A stretch of 64,000 nucleotides of DNA from positions 378,003 to 442,002 of the forward strand of contig JXTC01000252.1 in assembly GCA_002914845.1 (NCBI GenBank). Reading direction: 5' to 3'. Shown here piece by piece: positions 34,246 through 45,819 of the stretch. A model generated the notes under the pieces. The model saw only the letters and a program-made list of their open reading frames with translations, made no database searches and had not been told where the DNA came from. Made by a program: the position numbers and the translations under genes. The stretch is from Trema orientale (Eukaryota; Streptophyta; Magnoliopsida; Rosales; Cannabaceae). Position 1 is the stretch's first letter. Each line of letters starts with the position of its first letter.

Positions 34246-37200
34246 CTACTCTTTAATGGGCTTTAATCCTATTCCCCTCGATGACTTTTCAACTAACTTT
34301 CTATTCAACCCTTTGGTTAGCGGATCTGCAATGTTATCTTTTGACTTTACATAGTCCACATAGATAACTCCAGTTAATAGTAGTTGTCTAATGGTATTGT
34401 GTCTACGATGAATATGTCTAGACTTAGCATTATACGTATTGCTCTATGCTCTTCCAATTGCAGATTGACTATCACAATGTATGCAAATTGCAAGCACAGG
34501 CTTTGGCCATCTTGGAATATCCTCTAAGAGGTTGTCGAATGGTATTGTGTCTACGATAAATATGTCTAGACTTACCATTATACATATTGCTCTGTGCTCT
34601 TCCAATTGCAGATTGATTATCACAATGTATGCAAATTGTAGGCACAGGCTTTGGCCATCTTAGAATATCCTTTTAGAAGCGGCGGAGCAATTCTGCTTCT
34701 TCCCCACATTTATCCAGTGCAATAAATTCAGATTCCATTGTGGATCTGGTAATAACAGTTTGTTTCGAGGATTTCCATAACACTGCTGTACCTCTTAGTG
34801 TGAATACATAACCACTAGTAGACTTTGAATCTTTAATATCAGATATTCAATTCACATCACTGTAACCTTTAAGTACAGAGGGATATCTTGTATAGTGCAG
34901 CCCATAACTACGTGTAAACCGCAAGTATTTTAATACTCTTATAATTCCTTACCAATGCTCAGTTTCAGGATTACTTGTGTATCTACTTAGTTTACTAACT
35001 GTATAGGTGATATCTGGTCTTGTACAGCTCATCAAATACATTAGACTACCTATCACTCTGGAGTATTCTACTTGACAAAATACTCTCCTTAATCGTGGAT
35101 AAATGTAAAGTTAAATCTATTAGTGTTTTGACAACTCCAGAATTATCTTTATCGAATTTTCTAAGAATATAATTCACATAATGTGACTGACTTAAAACAA
35201 GCTCATCTGAAATTCTTGAGATTTTCATTCCCAAAATGACATTGGCTACATCCATATCTTTCATATCAAATCTTGAATTCAACATATTTTTGGTATATTT
35301 GATCATTTTATTATCACTACCAATAATGAGCATATCATCATCGTAAAGACACAAAATGACATAACCATTTTCGGTATCTTTGACATATACACATTTGTCA
35401 CATTCGTTGATTTTAAATCTATTAGCCTTCATAGCACTATCAAATTTTTCATGCCATTGTTTCGGGGCTTGTTTTAATCCATACAAGGATTTCACCAACT
35501 TACAGACTTTTTCTTCCTGCCCTGGTACAGAAAAATCTTCAGGTTGTTCTATGTAGATATCTTCTTCCAGATCTCTATTCATAAAGGCCTTTTTTATATC
35601 TATTTAGTGTATTTCGAGATTCTGCAGAGTGGCAATTGCAAGCACTATCCTAATGAAATTTATTCTTATTATAAGAAAATAAGTGTCAAAATAGTCCAGG
35701 CCTTCTTTCCGTCTGTAGCCTTTAATTGCAAGTCTTATCTTGTATTTATCAATCGATCTATCAGCTTTCATTTTCCTTTTAAAAATCCACTTTGAACCTA
35801 GTAGTTTATATCTAGGAGGAAGGTCCACTAGTTTCCAAGTATGATTTTGTAAGATGGAATCAATTTCACTCTTAATAGCCTCTTTCCACAAAGGTGCTTC
35901 AGTAGAGCTTATAGCCTCAGTATAAATTCGAGGCTCACTTTCTAGTAAGTATGTCAGAAAATTTGGGCCAAAAGATTTTTCTGTCCTTGCTCTCTTAGTC
36001 CGTCGAGGTTCAACCTCGGTTTCTTCATTTTTATCTTGGTCCTGACTATTCTTAGTAATAGTCTCATGTGCTCGTTTCGATGAACTTGCTTCTTCTTTAG
36101 ATTTACAAAGAAATACTTGTTCAAATAACGATACATTCCTTAATTCCATTATCGTGTTCTTATGTATGTTTGAGATTTTTGACTCATACATAAGAAAACG
36201 ATAAGTACTACTGTCTTATGCATAGCTAATAAACATGCAATCAATAGTTTTTGGACCAATTTTCACCTTCTTTAGTGTTGGTACGGCCACTTTGGCAAGA
36301 CATCTCTATATTCGTAAATAATTATGGGATAGTTTTCTTCTTTTGCATAACTCATATGGAGTCTTTTCTATTTTGTTTTTGGGTACCTTATTCAAAAGAT
36401 AATTGGCCATCAAAATGGCTTCTCCCCACATGTTTTGGGGTAACTCGGAACTTATCAACGTTGTATTCATCATTTCTTTCAAGGTACAATTCTTTCGCTC
36501 AACAACTCCATTTGATTGAGGCGAGTAAGATGCTGTGATCTCATGTATGATTCCATAATGTGCATAGATTTCCTCAAAAAGGTGAATCATACTCTCCACC
36601 TCGATCATTTCTTAGCACCTTAATTTTCTTATTGAGTTGATTCTCAACCTCGTTCTTATAGAGAACAAACTTCTCTATAGCTTCATCCTTGGATTTTAGA
36701 AATATACATAACAGTATTTTGTGCTATCATCGACAAAAGTAATAAAATACTTATTGCCTTCCCTTGTTTGTATAAATTTTAAATTACAAATATCACTGTG
36801 AATTAGATCAAGCGGTTTAGTGTTCCTCTCAACACTTTGAAACGATGACCTACTCAATTTTGCCTCAATACAAGTTTCACACTTGTGTTTTGAATCAATA
36901 TTAAAAGCATGTATGTAGTTTAAGTTAATTAATTTATGCAAAGTATCATAATTAACGTGTCCTAATCTACCATGCCATATATTAGAAGACTCAAGCAAAT
37001 ACGCAGAAGAGCTAGCTTTATTATTATTTGGCTTAATAGTCATTACATTCAGTTTAAAAATCCCATCATATATATAGTCCTTCCCCACATACAATCCACT
37101 CTTAAACAAAACTACCTTATCTAACTCGAACACCATGTAGAATATATGTTTATTCAGTAACGAACCGAATACTAAGTTCTTGGGCGGCACAGGCAACACA

Positions 37201-38380
37201 TCGTTCAGAGTCAGCTCATTCCGAGAGGTCATCTTCAAAACCACTTTGCCTTGGCCTTCGACGGTGGATGTGGCAGAGTTTCCCATAAATAGCTTCTCCC
37301 CATTCTCTAGCAGTTTGAAGGAAGTGAACAAACTTTTGTTAGAGCATACGTGCTGAGTGGCACTAGTGTCAAGCCACCATTCACTTCAGAAACTACTGTA
37401 TAGAGGTCTATGTCAGAATTCTCTTGCGTGATTTCGTCCACTACGTTGGCTTCATTCTTCTTCTTCTTCTTTGGAAGTCGACAGTCTAAAGCCTTATGAC
37501 CTATCTTGTCACAGTTAAAGTACTTTTCTTGGAATTTCTACTTTTTGCCTACTCCACCATTGGGCCTTAACTTCTAGCTTGACTTTTTCTGTTTATTCTT
37601 CTTGGCTTTAGAGCCTTGATAATGTTCTATAATATTTGCCTTAGCCACAGGCGTACTGGATGATGCTCCTAATTTTTCAGCACGTTTGTTGTCTTCCTCA
37701 ATGCGAAGTCGAACAACAAGCTCTTCAAGGTTCATTATCTTTTACTTGTGTTTGAGATAGCTCTTGAAATCCTTCTATGCAAGGGGTAGCTTTTCAATGA
37801 CAGTAGCTACTTGGAAGGGTTCACATATAACCATCCTCTCAGCTTGAATCTTATGGAGAATCAATTGAAACTCATGAACTTGACTGATTACTGTTTTAGA
37901 GTCGACCATTTTAAAGTGTAAGAAGCGTCCTATCACAAATTTCTTGGACCCAGTATCCTCAATCTTATATTTATGGTCTAGTGACTCCCATAATTCATTT
38001 GCCATCTTCTTATTACGATATACGCTGTATAAAGAATCAGTCAAACCGTTCATTACATAGTTACAGTACAGGTAATTAGACTGTTTCCAAGCATCAACTG
38101 CAGCGATGACTTGGAAGTATTGCTTATCTTCGTTAGCTTTTGGAGCCTCCTCAGTCAAAAACCTCGCAAGGTTTAATGTGGTCAAATAGAATAACATCTT
38201 CTATTGCCACATTTTGAAGTTCAGCCCATTAAACTTCTCAGGCTTCTCTCTGTAGTGCACTGCTTGTACCACTGGAGTCACAACAGGAGTTAGCATTTGA
38301 GCTATAACAAGAGCTGGCACATGGGCCACAACAGGACTAAACCCTTGGGCCACAACAATATTGTTTGATTCAGTTGCCAT
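34246..38380 (-). pseudogene. Broken Copia gag-pol polyprotein
   Basis: Reading down the minus strand from an ATG at 38380: gag (UBN2-type) with a TAG nonsense codon near 38203 just after the WQ of its start region, continuing in frame at 38197-37775; a zinc knuckle CDKIGHKALDC near 37500; the protease active site WLDTSAT near 37365; the integrase HHCC finger WHGRLGH...CETC (36970-36880); the catalytic core at 36790-36310 (DLIHSDI, YSPQSNGVVERKN); RT from 36191 to 35046 with LYGLKQAPKQW and the active site as YDDDM where YVDDM is usual; RNase H at 35045-34300; then IADPLTKGL and a TAG stop at 34248-34246. Stops and frameshifts occur between most blocks, and RNase H contains a 148-bp tandem duplication. 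Confidence 0.88.
34383..34678. repeat. 148-bp tandem duplication in the Copia RNase H region
   Basis: Two copies, 34383-34530 and 34531-34678, share GGTATTGTGTCTACGAT.AATATG, GCTCTTCCAATTGCAGATTG and TGCAAATTG.A.GCACAGGC. The unit is not a multiple of three, so it shifts frame. Several substitutions separate the copies, so it is not an immediate assembly artefact. Confidence 0.85.
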
Positions 38381-38652
38381 TTCTAAAAAAGAATAGCAAA
38401 TCCAATGAGATTTCTTTTTCTAGAAATAAACAGTAATAATTAAATATTACTCAATGAACAAACTCCCAGAAAAGACCACGGAAGGGTCACAAACAGTCCC
38501 ACTTAAAATCCTGCCTCCTTAAACATAATTTGTCTAAATTGTAATTGTTCAATTATCACAATTTATTAAAAAAATATCTTCAATCACAATATACAATTCC
38601 AAATATATTATATAGAGCAATAACAGATCAAAGCATATAATTGTCTTAAGAT

Positions 38653-39391
38653 TGTTAGAAAAGTATATTGCAAGTAATAATAAATCTAGAAATGAAAGTA
38701 CAACAATATTATATGAATATTCCAGTAATATTAAACAAAGGAGAAATCACAGATAATTTGATTATAACATAGGATGTAAAAATAAATTAAAATTAATTAA
38801 CAATAACTAGGATAATAATAATTATCATAAAATGAAGTAAATAATGTAGCTAAATTAGCCACAATTAATTTATAACGATAACAATAATAATAATCAAAAT
38901 AACAAAGGTGTCTAAGGAAACTAAACAGAGTCTTGTATTTGACACAATTTTCTTAAAATAATTACGTCTCATCACTGGGGTGTCTAGAGGAATGCCAACA
39001 GCATCTGTTTCCCAGGATAAAACGGTTCATGAATAGCAAGGTCGCACCAACTTGCTACTCCTAACGAACTGAGCAATACCTAAACTCTATCACCAGAACT
39101 GAAGAGAGCTCGACCAAAGGAAGAACTCTAACTCTCTAACTACCAACTAAATATTTTCTAACCGCCACAGAGAAAGTAAGGAAGAAATAAGCTAAAAATG
39201 CTTTGGTGTGTCTAAAAGTGAAAGAGAAGGTCTCCTTTTATAGTGTTCATGGGGGAACCAAACCATTAACAGCCCATTAATATACCTGAAAAATGTTTGG
39301 CTGTTACAATATAACAGCCAAAACTTGGCTGAAAAACGTTTTTCTAAGACCAAATGAGCTACCAGAAGATTCTAGACACAAAGCTTAGTAG
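38653..39391 (-). repeat. 5' LTR of the Copia element (outer end rearranged)
   Basis: Matches the left LTR well from 38653 to about 39290. The last 100 bp does not align in the same direction: AAGACCAAATGAGCTACCAG...TCTAGA (about 39340-39375) is the reverse complement of a left-LTR segment near 33178-33214. A standard tRNA-Met PBS is not evident next to 38653. Confidence 0.65.
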
Positions 39392-39835
39392 CTTATCCAG
39401 AAATGAACCCACTTATGTTATGATGCTCAGTTGGCAAATTTATTCAGATGGTTGTGCCGGCTAAACGAACTCACAACAGTGGATTGCAGCTTCTCCTTTT
39501 AAACAAGACCATGGCTTTCTTTTTCAAGCTTTTGGTTCTATAACAATGGTGGCTCCTGAATCAAATATGGATTTCAAAAGAAAAAGTACAAAAATAAATT
39601 ATAAAGTTTACAGAATCACAAGTCTATACAAAAAATTTTGGAATAATCCTAGTTGAGAAAGATTACTATCAAGCCAAAGAAGAAGATTCTAAGTATCATT
39701 AAGTATTTTTTTTTTCTTAGAGAAGGTTAGTTAAAAGATGCATCATTCATGAACCATCAAAGCAGCTGAGGCAAGAAGAAGGAGAACACTTGAAAAATAA
39801 TTGGCTGCGACGCGGCTCACAATAGACAACTTATT

Positions 39836-39903
39836 CAAGCCATTGATTTTAAATCAAACGGATGTCAATGGATGGCCTCATATAGGGCTATATTTGGATA
39901 GCC
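39836..39903 (-). repeat. Right arm of the 70-bp inverted repeat pair
   Basis: Contains CCATTGATTTTAAATC, GGCCTCATATAGGGCTATAT and ends GGATAGCC; reverse-complement partner of 31791-31862. Flanks CTAATATA (left) and TTACTATA (right) are only partly alike, so a target duplication is not proven. Confidence 0.55.
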
Positions 39904-40347
39904 TTACTATAGACACGCCCTTAAAGTTTTAAGTATTTAGAGAGACAGGTGTATAGCTTTGAAATTTTAGGAGACAATGTCTATAAATATAAAATTTTAA
40001 GGGATAAAATACAAATATATAATCTAGTTTGACATTAAAAAAAAAAAAAAGAGAGTAGAGTAAAGTAGAGGTGGGGGCTTTCGCCCCTTGCCTTTAGCTG
40101 GCGCAGCTAATGATCATATTTTTTTTCCCAAAGCGTCTAATTGAACTTGAACCCCTACACGCTAATAGGAGGAAAAAAATTAAGCAATATGATTGCCATA
40201 TTGTGTACAATAATTAAGATGACTTGACGATAAGCTGAATCCTCATTCATATGGCAATCCTTTTTTTTTCTTAATTTTTTTTTGAGAAGGATATGGCAGT
40301 TCATTTGTTCATTTAATTTCCCACATGCATATATATATATATATATA

Positions 40348-40530
40348 AGTTCCCAATCGAACAGGTATTTTTTTTTACCTATCTATAGGTATTTTTTTTA
40401 GCCGTTGAATCATTATCTAACGGCTATCATAATTTGGATAGTCGTGAAAAAATACATTTTTTAATACTTTTTCTTCCCCACTTTTTACTATAAAGATATG
40501 CATGATGTATTTTAATTGGGTAAAACAATA

Positions 40531-40581
<51 letters not shown>

Positions 40582-40599
40582 GACTATTGGATTGGGGCC
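40348..40599. mobile_element. TA-repeat-associated MITE, family A, copy 3
   Basis: Left (TA)n at about 40329-40346, then AGTTCCCAATCGAACAGGTA; the internal TTAGCCGTTGAATCATTATCTAACGG hairpin region follows. A 45-bp (TA)n expansion occupies about 40534-40577, then GACTATTGGATTGGGGCC closes the element. Its hairpin arm and the family word ATGCATGATGTATTTTAATTG are recognisable. Confidence 0.6.
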
Positions 40600-40604
40600 A
40601 CAGA

Positions 40605-40740
40605 TGTAGTCTCCTCGAGGAGACCAGTCCCGTTCATGTTTTGGCAAATACATGTCATATTTTGATCAATCTGTGTTAGCCAAAACATGATCTGTGTTGG
40701 TCAAAATATGAACGGGACTGGTCTCGTGAGCGGGACTACA
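40605..40740. mobile_element. Foldback MITE with long inverted arms, 136 bp
   Basis: The left arm TGTAGTCTCCTCGAGGAGACC then AGTCCCGTTCAT pairs with the right arm read on the minus strand, TGTAGTCCCGCTCACGAGACC then AGTCCCGTTCAT, and the inner GTTTTGGC / GCCAAAAC words continue the stem. It sits between two copies of the family-A terminal word GGATTRG.GCC. No clear target duplication was found. The RNA strand would fold into a long hairpin. Confidence 0.65.
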
Positions 40741-40995
40741 TCCATGCCCTTGGATTAGTGCCATATATATATATATATAATTTAAGAGCTCATGTGATCA
40801 ATACGTGTTAAATTTTCTTATGATAACTCTTTTGTGATAAAAAAGTATTTTTATAAATTAAACCACAATTATTTATTTATTTTTTTTTCCATATGCATGT
40901 ATTGATCACATTTTGGTAGACTGCAAATTAATCATCAACCATATGCATGTATCTTCCGTTGTTTTAAATGATCATATCATATATATATATATATT

Positions 40996-41232
40996 GGTTG
41001 TTAATCCAGTAGGTATTTTTTTTTTAATCTATATGTAGGTATTTCTTTTTTAGCCGTTAAATCATCATCTAATAGTGATCTAACGGCTATAATGAGGTGC
41101 ATAAAAAGACGTGCATCATTAATGTTATTTCTCTCTTACTTTTTATAATAAAAAAATGTGCATGATAAATTTTCATTAGCCAAATTGATACTTATACATA
41201 AGTAAAAAAAATTATCTACTGGATTAGTGCCC
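40996..41232. mobile_element. TA-repeat-associated MITE, family A, copy 4
   Basis: Left (TA)n (40978-40994) then GGTTGTTAATCCAGTAGGTA; right end TACTGGATTAGTGCCC followed by (TA)n at 41233-41247. The internal stem TAGCCGTTAAATCATCATCT / GATCTAACGGCTA is present, as are GACGTGCATCATTAATG and GTGCATGATAAATTTTCATT. This and 14158-14400 are the cleanest copies. Confidence 0.7.
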
Positions 41233-41247
41233 TATATATATATATAT

Positions 41248-42150
41248 CCACGTCGGACTTTTTTTACTAGGCATACTTTCGTCTCCCACTCGTTTCCATA
41301 CATCTCTCTCTTTTTCTCTCTCTATGACGTCACTGACTTCTAGAATTCTCCATATATTTCAACATTTTCTATTCAACACTATTTAAAAAAAAAAAAAAAA
41401 AACCATCTTTTGTCCCTTTATTTTTCATCGTCATTCCGATCAATTTGCAGGAATTGTTTTTGATTTGGTCATCCCAGTTGTATTATAAAAAACAAATAAT
41501 TACGTACGTAGATCTCAATTCTCAGCTAAGCAATTAAACTATAGAAGAGTATGATCAGATCCAGAGTACATACGTACAATTAAAAGTCAAATTAGTGACG
41601 CCTGAATACGCATGCCTACGATCGATTATTCACATTTGTTTGTTTTTTTTTTTGTTTGATTAGTTACTCGTCTTATGTCACCCTCGCCAATACTGAATAA
41701 AACTTCTAACATGTTATACTAATCCCTACTTTTTGGTTTTGTAACTCCCTACTAATTCAAAACTAACCAATATTAACGCTAAATTACTTATAATTAACCA
41801 ATATTTATTAAAAAAATAACCTTTTTCTTTTTTTGGAAAAAAATAGCATGATTTTGTGGCCGGCCCAAATCTTTCCTTCCTCTTCGGTCACTTAGGCAAT
41901 TTTTGATAGGAGGGAGGGAAGAGAGGGAAGGAAGAAGACCTATATTACCTAAGAAAAAGAAGTGAGAGAGGAAGGAGAGCACTCTTTCCTTATTGTGTTT
42001 GGTATGAGAGAAAGAAGAGAGAAGACAAAATCTTCTCCATTGTTTGGTAAGATAGAGAGGTGGAAGGAAGGAGAAATATTATATTTAGAATAATCACTCC
42101 ACCACTTGAATGAACATCTCCTTCCTAAAATCTCTCCAATTTTGAAGTGA
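41248..42150. other. Intergenic, no gene; pyrimidine/purine-rich
   Basis: Contains CT-rich stretches, a poly(A) tract near 41384-41402, and at about 41893-42120 a GGAGGGAGGGAAGAGAGG / TTTGGTATGAGAG block resembling the neighbouring MITE at 42154, perhaps a second diverged copy. No coding sequence recognised. Confidence 0.45.
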
Positions 42151-42344
42151 TTAATGCTATGTTTGGTAGGAGGGAGAGATGATACAAAAGAATGTGACTT
42201 ATATTACCTAGGGAATAGAAGTAAGAGAGGACAGAGAGACTCTTCTCTAATTGTATTTGGTATGAGAAGAAGAAGAGAAGACCAAAATCCTCTCTATTAT
42301 TTAGTAAGAGGAAGAGGTAAAAAGAATTAGATAAATTACAATTA

Positions 42345-45300
42345 GGGCCCATGTCACGACCAGAATTCCAAAGTCGTGACTTTTAGTAATTTTAAGCTGA
42401 AATAGTAATAAACAGTAATTTCTAAAATTTCAGAAAATCAAGTACTTAGAATTTTTAAGTTTTAATCCTCAAAAGTAAGTAAATTTCAAAATTAGTAATC
42501 CTCTCATTAATTTTAATTTCTCGAAAAAATATACACTCAAACTTTAGAGGAATTTTCATTTGGAAACTTTTTATTTAAAATCATAAATTTCAGTGAAATG
42601 AGTCCAGAGTCCGAAATAGTTTACAAAAAAAATTATTTATAATTCCAAGTACTCAAATTTGTAGATTTGTTACCCTCATATATTCACTCATTAAGAACAA
42701 TAAACTAGGCTAAATATATGAATGAAGAAAAAAAAAAAAACCCAAAACAGGATATAGACACCCATCAAGGGATAGAAACATGACCACAGGCACAAGTCAA
42801 ACAACTTGTCTAGCCACCATGACAATTACCAAAAATAATTCAATATCTGAAAGTGAGAGGAAGTAAGGGGGATGAGCATTCACGTACTCAGTATAAACTC
42901 AATTACCTTTTTGAATGGATGTAATTTGTACTAAACCTGCATAGTTAATACTTTTTTCAAAATCCATTTATAAACCGGGTTTATAAAATAATTGAAACCC
43001 AAAATAATCACATACTCAAAAGTAAAACTAGAACCACAAGATTGTACATATCATAAATCATCCCATCCCATGAGCTCACATCCTCTCATTATAAACCAAA
43101 ATAACTCATACTATATGTACTAAATACTCTCTGCCTGATACCTATCCTAGAAAACTGGAGGGACACCCATGTGTCTATTCCTATCGAATTGGATGGGCAA
43201 CGGAATGCCTATGCCTACCGAGTGGGGGGTTAATCAGAAGATCCCGCGTGGTTTTACGGGCTCTCATTGAGAGCACGGATACTGACTACCTATTAAACAC
43301 CGCGATGCCTAAGATGTATCTCATGTGTGATCTTATGGTATATATAACATGTAACAAAATATATAATAACCATGCAAACATAACTAAATAATACTTTAAA
43401 CTCCACTTGATGTTATTCTGGAATTTACTATACCATGGGCAGCAAATCCGCCGAATCACCCAAAAATCACGATTTTACAAATATGTATAGAAATCATATA
43501 GTGCAATTCTAGAATAATCCAAGATTTTCTAACAGCTTATCAAAATATCGTTTTATTCACGATTTTTCACAAAATAGTCGTAATACATAATTTAAGTTAA
43601 AACATGTATAAAACTATGTCGTAATACATAATTTAAGTTAAAATATGTATAAAACTATGTAATTGAACCATTACCTCAATCGAGTCACTAGATAGCGCTA
43701 TGATACTATTGAAGATGTTTGACGTCATCTGGCGATCGTATGGAGGGTCGGGGGTCATTGTCGAACCCTCAATCATTTGGTTTGAAAATTCGATTTTCCA
43801 ACGACGTCTCGAATTATGAAATGGAATTTACCACTGAATTCCTAGTATCTAAATTTACTAGGTTAGACATATGACTTGACCAATTCGGACTCGGACCGAA
43901 ACCCATCACGTGGTATGCAAAACGAGATTACTCACGAGCAACATGTCTCGAAATTTGTGTCACTTTGAAACGTATTAATGTTATATATCAAAGTTCATCT
44001 TTCGACCTCACTAAATCCAAATTTAGGGCCGGAACTTCATTTCGAGGTCCCAAACTATAAACGGGCATTAATTCCAAAAATTACAAAATGATCACTTCTC
44101 AGAGATATTTTGAAAAATACCAACATTTTTAAATAATTATAAAATTACCAACTTCTCAAAAATATTTATGAAAATACCACCTTTCTCAAGTCAGCCGAGG
44201 CCCAATTTTAGACATACCAGCCTAGTGGCTCACTCTTGGCCAGATTATGAAAATACCTTTTTTTTTCCAAATTACAAAAATATCAGCTTCTAAAATCTAT
44301 TTAGTGATATATCAACATTTCTCTTCAAAATTGTCATAAACCAGATTTTAATCTTTAATAATATTAATCACTTATTCACTTAACTTTATTCACATAATTT
44401 CCATCCAAGAATTTATAACAATATTATCGCTTCTATAAACAATCGCGAAAATGCCAATAAAGTTTATTAGATAATTCTTTAACAAGACTTCAAAGGCTCA
44501 CCTAGATTGATTCGTTGGAAATCAATGGTTATGGAAAGTCGGTACAAGTTAGTAAAGGCCTTACATGCTAGCTAAGAGGGGCAAGAATGGCTAATTGTCG
44601 CTTAAATCGCTGGAAAACTCTAAAAATATTGTGTTCTTTGGGGAACTAGAAATGTCCATACACGACAGCACTGAGCGAGCTACTAGCTGCTAGAGAATCT
44701 CCCAGAACTCCCTTTGTCTTTGGTTAGCACGTTGGTACAGCAGCAGTCCAGTAACTGGACTTTTGGTGAGCTGCAGAGAAAAGATTTTGGGAGAGACGAG
44801 CTCGTGTGATGGACAAGAAGGAAGAAAGAAAAGGAAAAAGAAGGAGGAAAGAAAGAAAAAAGAAAAAAAAAAACAAATGGAGCACATAGGTTGTCGGGAG
44901 AAAGATTGGGAGAAGAAAAAGATAGTGTTTTTAAATAAATTGTGGGTCCCATCACTTATAAAATATTTTATTTTATTTATTAAAATTTTAATTAATTATT
45001 TTTCTTTAGCAAAAATTACTGAAATAGCATTTAGAAATTTGGGTTTTTACAGCCCATTTGGGATTAGTTATAGCTGCTGCTTTTAGCTTTTAAAAATGGT
45101 TAGCGAAAAAATCGGGAGTGTGAGGCATTTGGCAAGTTCCTACTTTTGGTCAACCGATTCTAAAAATTGCTGCGTAACTGCCAATTTAAGTAGAATTTAA
45201 GAAGCAGTATATGGGTTACTTTCAAAGTTGATTCTACTTCATAATACAAATTGTTGAAAATATTACTTTACAATACACATAATCTATAGTTTACTAAATA

Positions 45301-45453
45301 CTTAGATATTGCTTTTAAACAGAACATCAGTTTTGTAGATTAAATTTACCAAATACCTAGACTTTTTTTCTCATAGCTATTTTTTGCTCATAGTACAGCT
45401 ACAGTTGGGCTACAGTATAACTACAGCACAACACAATAGTACTAAACTGGCTC
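42345..45453. mobile_element. Inner Tourist-like MITE, split by a solo LTR (TTA TSD)
   Basis: Own sequence is 42345-42351 and 45057-45453. Joined across the LTR the left end reads GGGCCCATTTGGGATTAG; the right end on the minus strand reads GAGCCAGTTTAGTACTATTG. TTA flanks it at 42342-42344 and 45454-45456. Interior words TATAGCTGCTGCTTTTAGC and GTAGCTGTACTATGAGC are inverted. Non-coding. Confidence 0.7.
42352..45051. mobile_element. Solo LTR, family S, copy 2 (2700 bp, perfect 5-bp TSD)
   Basis: Begins TGTCACGACC, ends TTTTTACA, and is flanked by GCCCA at 42347-42351 and 45052-45056, which is itself part of the MITE end GGGCCCATTTGG. It is homologous to 17765-20087 through the opening TCACGACC...GTCGTGACTTTTAG, ATCAAGTACTT and the central GGACACCCATGTGTC...GCCTATGCCTACC block (about 43150-43240). 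No gag, pol, PBS or PPT adjoins it. Small purine-rich frames at 44683-45086 are low-complexity and not convincing genes. Confidence 0.87.
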
Positions 45454-45819
45454 TTAGAATAACTACTCTGCTACTTGAGAGGGCACCACTTTCCCAAAAT
45501 ATTTTTAATTTTGGAATGATTGAAAGTTTGTTAAAATTAAAGATATTAAATCCCTTATCTAATACATTCTCTCCTAAAATCTATTTTACCAAACAACCAT
45601 CATACCTCAAATCCATCCAATAATTCTTTCACTTCTCTCTTTCCTTCCACTCTTCCCTCTTACCAAACATATTATAAAAGTTGGTTAAAATTGTGGATTT
45701 AAAATCCATTATCTAGTACCTTCCCTCCTATTAAACAACTATCATACCCTAAATCCAACCAATAATCTCCTCATCCTTTTCCTTTCTTTCACTTCTCCCT
45801 CCTACTAAACACACTCTTA

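Larger units (their letters stand above)
32436..39391 (-). mobile_element. Degenerate Ty1/Copia LTR retrotransposon, about 7 kb
   Basis: Direct repeats starting TGTTAGAAAAGTRTATTGCAAG occur at 32436 and 38653. Between them on the minus strand is a gag-protease-integrase-RT-RNase H reading path in Copia order (34246-38380). Gene order puts the 5' LTR on the right. In minus sense, a purine stretch ATATGGGGAAT near 33667-33677 may be the PPT, which would extend the left LTR to about 33665. Right end is uncertain: CTTAT at 32431-32435 and 39392-39396 could be the target duplication, but the LTR does not end in CA there. Stops and frameshifts in every domain show the copy is dead. Confidence 0.85.
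42154..45816. mobile_element. Outer MITE of a three-level nest (TTA TSD)
   Basis: The left end ATGCTATGTTTGGTAGGAGG and the right end, read on the minus strand as GAGTGTGTTTAGTAGGAGGG, are inverted repeats; TTA flanks both sides (42151-42153 and 45817-45819). Only about 550 bp is its own sequence (42154-42341 and 45457-45816); the rest is the inner MITE plus a solo LTR. The 3-bp TTA duplication suggests PIF/Harbinger. Confidence 0.65.

Noticed and set aside
35544-36538. Plus-strand frames across the Copia RT and integrase
   Set aside because: They are antisense to clear Copia pol motifs.
44763-45086. Lys/Glu-rich frame at the end of the second solo LTR
   Set aside because: It is a GAAGAAA-type purine tract, runs across the LTR boundary into the MITE, and has no counterpart in the other copy.
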